A DNA stretch of 64,000 bases from Myxococcaceae bacterium (lineage in GTDB: Bacteria > Myxococcota_A > Polyangia > Polyangiales > Ga0077539), in contig SCUS01000069.1 in NCBI GenBank assembly GCA_004297725.1, forward strand, positions 1-64,000. Direction: 5' to 3'. Below are positions 1-6,650 of the stretch, one piece after another (position 1 is the stretch's first letter; every line of letters starts with the position of its first letter). The notes beneath the pieces were generated by a model. It had not been told where the DNA came from. It worked only from the letters and a program-made list of their open reading frames with translations, and did not search any database. A program made the translations under genes and the position numbers.

Positions 1-329
1 CCGGCGATCCTGCAGATAGCCCGGCGAAGGCCGGGCGGTCAGCGCCAGGACCCCACTTCAGCGGTTGCAGGCCCGCTCGCGGGCCGTCCGCAACCGCGGA
101 GTGGGCGGCGCTCCAGCGGCCTTGTACGCTGATGCACATCACGTGGGCCTGATGTTGCCTGGGGTCAGGCGCTGCACGCCGACGCGGTGGCCGCACGCCG
201 TACCCCAGGCGCGAGAGATGTGTAGAAGCCATCGGGATTCATCCCGCGGAACGGGAAATCAAGCCATCTTGAGAACGCCGCCCCGCCTTCCCTCCTGACG
301 CCCGGCTCGGGCATCCTCCACGGCGCCCC
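1..329. other. Left-edge non-coding stretch
   Basis: No convincing gene is visible here. A 77-residue open frame at 65-298 has no recognisable features and lies partly over a strong hairpin at 61-97. The last part, up to 329, is presumably the leader of the M15 peptidase-like gene, but I see no clear promoter. Confidence 0.5.
61..97. terminator. Strong GC-rich nested hairpin, possible terminator
   Basis: Outer arms GCGGTTGC (61-68) and GCAACCGC (90-97) pair perfectly. They enclose an inner perfect stem GGCCCG (70-75) / CGGGCC (80-85) with a CTCG tetraloop. No T-run follows on either strand, so if it terminates transcription it is not a canonical intrinsic terminator. A gene ending left of the window could use it. 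Confidence 0.4.
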
Positions 330-1718
330 ATGCGCCGCCCCATCGCCCTCACGCTGACCCTCCTCGCCGCGAGCTCCGCGGCCTCCGCGCAGACCGTGGC
401 CAACGTCGCCGCGCGCGGTCAGTGCAGCACCGCCGGGGTCGTCGGCATCTCGCGACAGCTCGTCGACACGCAGCTCTGCATGTTTCCCGGGGCCTTCGTC
501 AACGCGGCGCCGCACGCGGGGATCAACCTCTCCGACTCGCGCCTCTTCACGCTGGCGCAGGCTGCCACCCGAGACGCGCTCTGGGCGGCCGCGCGCACCA
601 CGCCGCTCACCATCAACTCGATGTTTCGCACGCTGGCCGACCAGTACGTGCTCTATCACTCCGGGGCCTGCGGCCTCGCCGCGACGCCCGGCAACTCCAA
701 CCACGAGACGGGCACCGCGGTGGACCTCGCCAACTGGTCGGCGGCCATGCGGGCGATGACCAACGCGGGCTGCCGACACCCCTACCCCGGCCGCGACGAC
801 GTGCACTTCGACTGCCCCGGAGGCGACCGCCGCGCCGACTCCGTGAGGGCCTTCCAGCGCCTCTGGAACGTCAACAACGCCGGCGATCGCATCGCCGAGG
901 ACGGCGACTATGGTCCGATGACGGCGGCCCGCGTCGCGCGCTCGCCCGCTGGGGGATTCGGCCGCAACGGGTGCGCCGACGTGCCTCCCCCGACGCCCGC
1001 CTGGGCCGCGACGCTGGTGACGGTGAGCTGCCCCCGGGAGGCCACCTCCGGCGAGCGCCCGGTGGCCTATGTCGAGTATCGCAACACCGGCACCGCCACC
1101 TGGGACACCACCAACACCCGACTTGGCACCACCGGCCCGAGGGACCATCGCGGGGTGTTCTTCGATATGACCAATTGGCTCAACGCCACCCGCCCGTCGA
1201 GCGTCGACCGCGCCACCGCGACCGGGGCGGTGGGGAGGTTCTCCTTCGTGCTGTCGATCCCCGAGGTCGCTGCCGACATGACCGTGAGCGAGACCTACGG
1301 GCTCCTTCAGGAGTCGGTGACCTGGTTCGGCCCCGCGGACACCGCCGTGCGCTGCGCGGTGCTGGTGCACCCCAGGGCGCGTGACGCCGGGATGGCCGAT
1401 GTCGGCAATGGCGATGTCGGCAATGGCGATGTCGGCAATGGCGATGTCGGCAATGGCGATGTGGCCATGGCCGATGGGTCCGATGACGATGCCGGGATGG
1501 CCGATGTGTCCAGTGACGACGCCGAGGTGAGCGACGCCGGACCCATCGAGGAGAGCTATGTGAACGAGGGCGGCGACGGCGGAGACGCCGACCCGATGGG
1601 CGGCGTCGACGGAGGCTGCCAGTGCCACACCGGAGCGGGAACCAGGCCCTCGGGGAGCGCGCTGGCGCTGGCCATCGGGGCGCTGGTGCTGGGCTGGAGG
1701 CGGAGGCGGAGGCGGTAG
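330..1718 (+). CDS. Secreted M15-type peptidase-like protein with MYXO-CTERM-like tail
   Basis: The 462-residue product starts with a signal peptide (hydrophobic to about residue 20, likely cleavage after ASA). Residues about 60-165 carry the M15 D-Ala-D-Ala carboxypeptidase/VanY zinc pattern: H125 and D132 in SNHETGTAVD, and H159 in DVHFDC. A short peptidoglycan-binding-like segment follows (about 167-215). Next come an Ig-like/NBR1-like beta region (about 225-345), a low-complexity Asp/Gly linker built from a 15-bp repeat, and a C-terminal Cys-x-Cys motif, hydrophobic helix and Arg run. That end resembles a MYXO-CTERM sorting signal. Likely role: cell-wall peptide cleavage at the cell surface. 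The fold assignment rests on motifs; substrate is inference. Confidence 0.75.
   Translation: MRRPIALTLTLLAASSAASAQTVANVAARGQCSTAGVVGISRQLVDTQLCMFPGAFVNAAPHAGINLSDSRLFTLAQAATRDALWAAARTTPLTINSMFRTLADQYVLYHSGACGLAATPGNSNHETGTAVDLANWSAAMRAMTNAGCRHPYPGRDDVHFDCPGGDRRADSVRAFQRLWNVNNAGDRIAEDGDYGPMTAARVARSPAGGFGRNGCADVPPPTPAWAATLVTVSCPREATSGERPVAYVEYRNTGTATWDTTNTRLGTTGPRDHRGVFFDMTNWLNATRPSSVDRATATGAVGRFSFVLSIPEVAADMTVSETYGLLQESVTWFGPADTAVRCAVLVHPRARDAGMADVGNGDVGNGDVGNGDVGNGDVAMADGSDDDAGMADVSSDDAEVSDAGPIEESYVNEGGDGGDADPMGGVDGGCQCHTGAGTRPSGSALALAIGALVLGWRRRRRR
1398..1457 (+). repeat. Four perfect 15-bp tandem repeats inside the M15 gene
   Basis: The unit GATGTCGGCAATGGC occurs four times in direct tandem and a diverged fifth copy follows. 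It is in frame and encodes a pentapeptide of Asp, Val, Gly, Asn, Gly. Because 15 bp is a multiple of three, copy-number change would alter linker length without a frameshift. Confidence 0.9.
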
Positions 1719-1755
1719 GGCGGGGCACCGTCCCACCGGCGCTGGTCTCGAGACG

Positions 1756-2643
1756 CTACGCGCCCGTGACGACGTAGTAGTTCTCGTCCTCCTCGGGCAC
1801 CCGTCGGGTCTCCGCCGGGCTCCGATGCTCGCGCTGCAGCGCGCCGTAGGTCACGCTCCTCGCCAGCGTGTAGCCGAGCGGCGCGACGAATGCGGCCATC
1901 CGGTGCGCCGGGCAGCACCAGGCGGTGCCCTCGTCGCCCATCGCCAGGAGTCGGTTCACCAGGCGCAGGCCGGGCGGACCCTCCGCGTCGGGGACGGCGA
2001 TCGCGCCGAAGACGACCGAGAGCTCGCCGGGGAAGATCCGGCGCAACGAGGTGAAGAGCGCTCGCACGTCGGGCTCCTCCAGATACATCAACACCCCTTC
2101 GATCACGACCAGCGTGGGAAGCTCGGGGCGAGTCGCTCCGGTCGACGCGAGAAGGTCATCCAGCGACTGCCGCGCGAGGTCGGCGGCGACGAATCGGCAA
2201 TTGTGGGGGATCGGGTGCCCGATCTCCATCAGCACATGACGCTTCCTCGCCTGGGTCCGGGGCAGGTCGACCTCGACCACCGTGAGCTCGGGAAAGCAGC
2301 GAGCCATCCGGAGGCCCGCTCCGTCGAAGCCTCCGCCCAGCACCAGGAGCTGCCGCGCGCCGCGAGCGACCGCTCGCCTCACTTCGTCCTCGATCAGGCG
2401 CTTTCGGAAGAGGTAGTGGTGGGCCATTCCCGGCACGAAGATCGTCTCCAGCAGGCCGACGAGCAGCGGCGCGGGAAGGCGGGCGATGGCGTGCGCGGCG
2501 GGGGTCTCGGGGGCGAGGCGGCGGAAGGCGTCGGCGAGCGCCCAGGCCTCCTCGTCGAAGAGGCCGCGCCAGCGGGGGACGGCCCCGAGGCCCGACACGC
2601 CCGCGGCGACGACGAGGGCGGTGAGGCTGGCGGAGGTGGTCAT
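1756..2643 (-). CDS. Class I SAM-dependent methyltransferase (LCM/TIGR00027-like)
   Basis: The 295-residue protein has the SAM-binding glycine loop LVLGGGFDGAGLR near residue 90. An acidic strand end VVEVDLP follows, then VVIEGVLMYL, the layout of the leucine carboxyl methyltransferase / TIGR00027 family. The N-terminal hydrophobic segment may be part of the fold rather than a signal. The start is the ATG at 2643, which overlaps the stop of the upstream gene by four bases (ATGA), so the two are probably translationally coupled. Substrate unknown. Confidence 0.8.
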   Translation of the reverse strand: MTTSASLTALVVAAGVSGLGAVPRWRGLFDEEAWALADAFRRLAPETPAAHAIARLPAPLLVGLLETIFVPGMAHHYLFRKRLIEDEVRRAVARGARQLLVLGGGFDGAGLRMARCFPELTVVEVDLPRTQARKRHVLMEIGHPIPHNCRFVAADLARQSLDDLLASTGATRPELPTLVVIEGVLMYLEEPDVRALFTSLRRIFPGELSVVFGAIAVPDAEGPPGLRLVNRLLAMGDEGTAWCCPAHRMAAFVAPLGYTLARSVTYGALQREHRSPAETRRVPEEDENYYVVTGA

Positions 2644-3371
2644 CGCCGGCCTCGGGACGGACGCGCCGCGTGAAGGCACATCCTCCACGCGAAGTGAGCG
2701 ATGTTGTCCGCGTCGAGCGGGACGAGCACCGGGAGCGCGTCTCCGTCCGCGTGCCCCGGGTTGAGCGCGGCGTAGGCGCGGGCGTGTCGGTTGGTGGCGT
2801 GGGCCGTCGGAGGAATGTGGGCGACCTCGGGTCGGAGACGCCGCTGCGCGATGGGGCGACAGACCCGCCGCTCCGCGTCCCAGTCGTCCCGATATACGCT
2901 CTTGCAGACGTGGTCGTAGAGCGGGTTGGGGGCGCGCTCGGCGTCCCTGGGCCAGCAGTCTCGGGTGTTGCCCGCGGCGAGCGCGTAGGCCCTCCAGCTG
3001 TCGGTCTCCATCAGCCAGTAGAGGCGACGCGCCGTAGTGCCATGGCGGGCGATCGCACGAAGCCCGGCCCAGGGGACGAGTCCACCTCCGCGCCAGTCGT
3101 GGTGGAGCACCACCGAGCCGGTATAGAACAACCGGACCCCATCGCCCTCGTGCTCGGTGTCGATCAGTCGAAGTCCGGTCACTCCGATCAAGGCCCCGGT
3201 GCGACGCCGCTTGTAGAGGATCACCTCGTCGTAGCGGTCGAAGCTGGCCTCGAACCAGTCGCGGTCTACGTGTAAGACGGTCTCCGCGAGGGCGAGGCAC
3301 TCGGCCCGGTCGCGGGCGTCCAGAGCGCGGGGCCTACGGAACGCCAGCGATACGCCAACGAAGGGCAACAT
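2640..3371 (-). CDS. Hypothetical protein, possible GNAT-fold acetyltransferase
   Basis: This 243-residue protein is not confidently assigned. The N-terminal 130 residues alternate predicted strands and helices in a GNAT-like order: a segment around AETVLHVDRDWFEASFDRYD, then strands VILYKRR and LIGVTGLRLID, then a helix in a GGLVPWAGLRAI context. No clear acetyl-CoA pyrophosphate loop (Q/RxxGxG/A) is visible, so activity is uncertain. It is the first gene of a two-gene operon with the methyltransferase. A 33-bp dyad sits directly upstream of its ATG. Confidence 0.55.
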   Translation of the reverse strand: MLPFVGVSLAFRRPRALDARDRAECLALAETVLHVDRDWFEASFDRYDEVILYKRRRTGALIGVTGLRLIDTEHEGDGVRLFYTGSVVLHHDWRGGGLVPWAGLRAIARHGTTARRLYWLMETDSWRAYALAAGNTRDCWPRDAERAPNPLYDHVCKSVYRDDWDAERRVCRPIAQRRLRPEVAHIPPTAHATNRHARAYAALNPGHADGDALPVLVPLDADNIAHFAWRMCLHAARPSRGRR

Positions 3372-3372
3372 C

Positions 3373-3405
3373 GTGAATTTACAGGCTCCTCAGCCTGTAC
3401 TTCAC
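3373..3405. promoter_or_regulatory. 33-bp extended dyad upstream of the GNAT/methyltransferase pair
   Basis: The plus strand reads GTGAA, 2 nt, TACAGGCT, a CCTC loop, AGCCTGTA, 1 nt, TTCAC. Both the inner 8-bp arms and the outer 5-bp arms are perfect. It ends one base before the start codon at 3371 of the minus-strand gene. On the mRNA strand the loop and right arm include GAGGAG, so it could be an operator for a dimeric repressor or a hairpin that hides the ribosome binding site. No regulator is identified. Confidence 0.55.
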
Positions 3406-3495
3406 ATACCCGCTCTGGCGATCGCAAGACCCTTGTCCGCCCGCTCGCGCGAGCGTCCACGTCGCACTTCGAAGGTGGAAATAGAGGCAGGCGGA

Positions 3496-5550
3496 TCAGC
3501 CCGGTGAAGGCAGGTCGCAGAGGCGCGCGGCGTTGCACGCGAGTCCCATGCAGCAGTCGCTGTCTCGCTCGCACATCTGGCCTCGAGGGCGGCACGCGGC
3601 GGTCGGAGGGACGCACACCCGGGCGCCGGTGGAGTCGGGCTCGCAGGCGCCGGTGCAGCAGTCGTCGCCGGTCTGGCAGCCGCGGCCGGTGGGGCGGCAG
3701 GGGGCCGGTGTCCAATAGGGAGAGAGGGAGTTCACCCGCTCCTGACCGGAGAGATAGAAGCCCACCTGGGAGGGATCAGTGGTGCCGTCGGGGCGGCGGT
3801 TGATGGCCGCGACCCAGATCTGCTTGAGGTCGCGCGTTCCGGCGAGGGCGTTGCCGTAGGGGCGCTGCGTGGTGAAGAGCACCCAGAAATATCCGCCCGA
3901 GTCGAAGGGGGAGAAGATCGGCCGCCAGGTGTCGAAGCCGTTGCCCCCGGAGCTGGCCCGGCGGAGCGCCACGGGAGCGCCTCCATCCCGGGGGATCATC
4001 CAGAGGTTTCCTCGGATGCCGCTGCCCATCATCGACACGCCGGAGCGGGGGGCGTCGCCGTGTTGGAAGACGATCCAGCGGCTGTCGGGCGTCCAGGTGG
4101 GGTGCCAGTCGACGACGCCGTCGGGGGTGCTGGTGGCCTGATGGATCACCCTCGTCGCGCCGAAGCGGTCGCCGCCCATGGAGGCCGTGACGCTCAGGTG
4201 GTGCATCCGGTTGGTGAACGCGATGGCGCTGCCGTCGGGGGACCACTCGGGGTCGAAGCCGTCGCCCGGAGAGCCCGCGGCGGCGGGGACCTCGCGGCCG
4301 GTCGCCGAGTCGATGAGCGAGAAGCGGCTGGTGGTGGGGTTGGCGCCGCAGTCGCCGCTCACCAGCCGGGTGCCGTCGGCGTTGAAGGAGGTGCAGCGAC
4401 GCACCGTGTAGCGCAGCCGGGCGACGGTGGGCGCGGGGTCGGGCGTGAGGTCGCGGGAGAGGTCGTAGAGGGCGAGGTTCTCGCCGGTTCCTTCGAGGAA
4501 GCCTGCGAGGCGCTGGCCGTCTCGGGACACCGAGTGGCAGCCGATGCAGGTGTCACCAGGGTGCGGGAGGAAGTTGGCCACGCGCGCCGTCTCGACATCG
4601 AGTCGGGTGAGCGCGCGGCGCGAGGGCGACCAGGAGTAGACCGATCCCGCGATGAAGGCGTCGACGGTGCGAAACTCGCGCACGGCGCTCTGCCAGGCCA
4701 TCGCCCGGGCCAAGACCCGCACCGTGAGCCGGATGGGGCTCCCCACGTCGGACTGGGCGAAGTCCGACCACGGCGCCGCCGCGGGCACCCAGTCGTGACG
4801 GAAGCCCGCCGAGGCCAGAAGGTAGGCCTCGAGGGTGGCGTGCGGCCGCTCGAGCCGCACCCGGTAGAGGTCGGTGGCGCCGGGCGTCGGATGCCGCGGT
4901 GTCCATTGGACATCCGGGGGATGCACGTTGCGTGGCATCACCGCCCCCTGGAGGGGATCGTCGATGCGCGGCGACTGGGCGGTCCCGTCTCCAGTGAGGG
5001 CCGCGCCGGTGAGGGCGGCGACCATCGCGTCGGTGACCCCGGGGCCGCGAAACACCCGGAGGGAGGTGACGGTGACGGTGGTCTCCGCGGTGAGGGCGCT
5101 GCCGTCGACGGTGGCCACGCGCACCCGCCCGACGCCCCCGACGCCCGAAGGGGTGAAGACCCCGGTGGAGGCGTCGAGGGAGCCCAGGCTGGCGTCGTCG
5201 AGGCTGAAGCGCACCCCGATGGTGAGGGCGCGGGTGAGGCCGTCGCGCTGGGTTCCGCGGACGCGGAAGGTGATCGGAGGGCGAGCGGTCTCGGTGACCT
5301 CCACTGTGGGAGCGAGAGGCGTGAGCTCGAGGGAGACGATCTCCGTGGGGCGGACGACGCTGCGGTCGAGGGCGGGCACGTCGCGGCTCGTGGGGAGCCC
5401 GGTGTCGGGGCGCGAGGGGCGGTCGACGGCGCCCGCGTCGAAGACCTCGCAGACCGTCGACGGGTCGGAGCAGTCCTCCCCCGCGTCGGCGCAGGCGGTC
5501 AGGGCGATCGCCGGCAGCAGAATACAGAGGACGGTATGAGGGCGCGCCAT
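3496..5550 (-). CDS. Beta-propeller lipoprotein with CxxCH motif and Cys-rich tail
   Basis: The ATG at 5550 was chosen because it places a lipoprotein signal directly at the N-terminus (hydrophobic stretch, lipobox LTAC); an upstream in-frame start would add eight residues. The 684-residue product has an Ig-like bacterial region. A single CIGCH heme-type motif follows in a context like planctomycete/myxobacterial cytochromes. Next come PD40/TolB-like propeller repeats (WSPDGSAIAFTN, WTPDSRWIVFQHG). The C-terminus holds two Cys-dense modules resembling knottin or Dickkopf-type motifs. It is probably attached to the outer membrane. Heme attachment at one CxxCH is possible but unproven. Confidence 0.7.
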   Translation of the reverse strand: MARPHTVLCILLPAIALTACADAGEDCSDPSTVCEVFDAGAVDRPSRPDTGLPTSRDVPALDRSVVRPTEIVSLELTPLAPTVEVTETARPPITFRVRGTQRDGLTRALTIGVRFSLDDASLGSLDASTGVFTPSGVGGVGRVRVATVDGSALTAETTVTVTSLRVFRGPGVTDAMVAALTGAALTGDGTAQSPRIDDPLQGAVMPRNVHPPDVQWTPRHPTPGATDLYRVRLERPHATLEAYLLASAGFRHDWVPAAAPWSDFAQSDVGSPIRLTVRVLARAMAWQSAVREFRTVDAFIAGSVYSWSPSRRALTRLDVETARVANFLPHPGDTCIGCHSVSRDGQRLAGFLEGTGENLALYDLSRDLTPDPAPTVARLRYTVRRCTSFNADGTRLVSGDCGANPTTSRFSLIDSATGREVPAAAGSPGDGFDPEWSPDGSAIAFTNRMHHLSVTASMGGDRFGATRVIHQATSTPDGVVDWHPTWTPDSRWIVFQHGDAPRSGVSMMGSGIRGNLWMIPRDGGAPVALRRASSGGNGFDTWRPIFSPFDSGGYFWVLFTTQRPYGNALAGTRDLKQIWVAAINRRPDGTTDPSQVGFYLSGQERVNSLSPYWTPAPCRPTGRGCQTGDDCCTGACEPDSTGARVCVPPTAACRPRGQMCERDSDCCMGLACNAARLCDLPSPG

Positions 5551-5605
5551 CGGGATGGTCGAGCGTACGCCCAAGGCGCGGCGGGCGGATAGCGCGGGGG
5601 TTAGC

Positions 5606-6475
5606 TCAGCCCACGGTGGGCGGAGGGCTCGCGGGGCGCGTGGTCCAGGCGCTGCCCGCCGAGGCGGCGATGATGCAGGCGATGGCCGCGCCCTGGGCGA
5701 GCGAGAGGCGCTCTCGAAGCATGACCAGTCCAGCGAGGGCGGCGAGCGCGGGCTCGAGGCTCATCAGGATGCCGAAGGTGCGCGCGGGGAGCCTGCGCAG
5801 CGCGTGCATCTCCAGCGAGTAGGGGAGCGCGCTGGAGAAGACCGCCACCGCCAGCGCCAGGGGCCAGAGGTGGCTCTGCAGCAGGCGCGGCCCCGCGCGG
5901 AGCACGCCGACAGGGGCCACCACCAGGGCCGCGGCGAGCATCCCGAGGGCGGTCGCGGCGCCTCCCTGCACGGCCTTGCCCGCGCGCTGACCGAGCACGA
6001 TGTAGAGCGCCCAGCAGACGCCCGCGGCCAGCGCGAAGGCGACGCCCACCGGGTCGAGCGGGCGCGACGAGCGGGAGAGCGGGAGGATCAGCACGATGCC
6101 CGCGGCGGCGAGCGCGACCCAGAGCAGGTCGCGGGCGCGGTGTGAGGAGAGCAGCGCCACGGAGAGGGGGCCGGTGAACTCCAGCGCCACGGCGACGCCC
6201 AGCGGGATGCGCGCGAGGCTGAGGTAGAAGAGCAGGTTCATCAGGCCCAGCGAGGCGCCGTAGAGCCCGACCGTGAGCCACGCGGAGGGAGCGAGGCGCG
6301 CTCTCCACGGGCGCTGGAGCGCGAGCAGGATGAGGGCCGCGAGGCCGCAGCGGAGGGCGGTGGTGCCTTCGGGTCCGAGCGCGGGGAAGAGGCCCTTGGC
6401 GACGGAGGCGCCGAACTGGATCGAGATCATCGACGCGACGAGGAGCGCGATCGAGAGGGTGGTGTCGGGGCGCAC
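5606..6475 (-). CDS. rhtA: EamA/DMT-family exporter, RhtA-type
   Basis: The 289-residue protein has about ten hydrophobic segments in two EamA halves. Motifs match inner-membrane RhtA threonine/homoserine exporters: ALEFTGPLSVAL in the first half, LPYSLEMHALRRLPARTFGILMS and SLEPALAALAGL in the second. The start is a GTG at 6475 (RPDTT follows). It is transcribed away from the downstream five-gene operon. Family assignment is strong; the exact substrate (Thr, homoserine or another amino acid) is inferred from the family. Confidence 0.85.
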   Translation of the reverse strand: MRPDTTLSIALLVASMISIQFGASVAKGLFPALGPEGTTALRCGLAALILLALQRPWRARLAPSAWLTVGLYGASLGLMNLLFYLSLARIPLGVAVALEFTGPLSVALLSSHRARDLLWVALAAAGIVLILPLSRSSRPLDPVGVAFALAAGVCWALYIVLGQRAGKAVQGGAATALGMLAAALVVAPVGVLRAGPRLLQSHLWPLALAVAVFSSALPYSLEMHALRRLPARTFGILMSLEPALAALAGLVMLRERLSLAQGAAIACIIAASAGSAWTTRPASPPPTVG

Positions 6476-6650
6476 GGCGAGGGAGGAGAGGGACTACCAC
6501 GGCGCGCCGGGAGCCGAGGTGCGGCGACGGGGAATCGCACGGCGTCGGGCTGGTCGCCCAAGCATCGCGGCGCCAGGGGCGTATCAGTACGCAGTGGAAC
6601 CGCTTCTCCCGCCGCAGGCCGATGGACCCCCGGTAGATCGAACGAGCGAC

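Noticed and set aside
1398-1457. Possible CRISPR array
   Set aside because: Units are contiguous 15-mers without spacers and lie in frame inside a gene.
165-1736. A 523-residue open frame on the minus strand opposite the M15 gene
   Set aside because: Composition is Gly/Arg/His/Ala repeats with no domain, and the plus strand carries a signal peptide, zinc motif and MYXO-CTERM-like end.
6273-6650. Upstream extension of the collagen-like protein gene
   Set aside because: It overlaps the 5' part of rhtA and is Arg-rich shadow sequence; the family-like N-terminus begins near 6651-6669.
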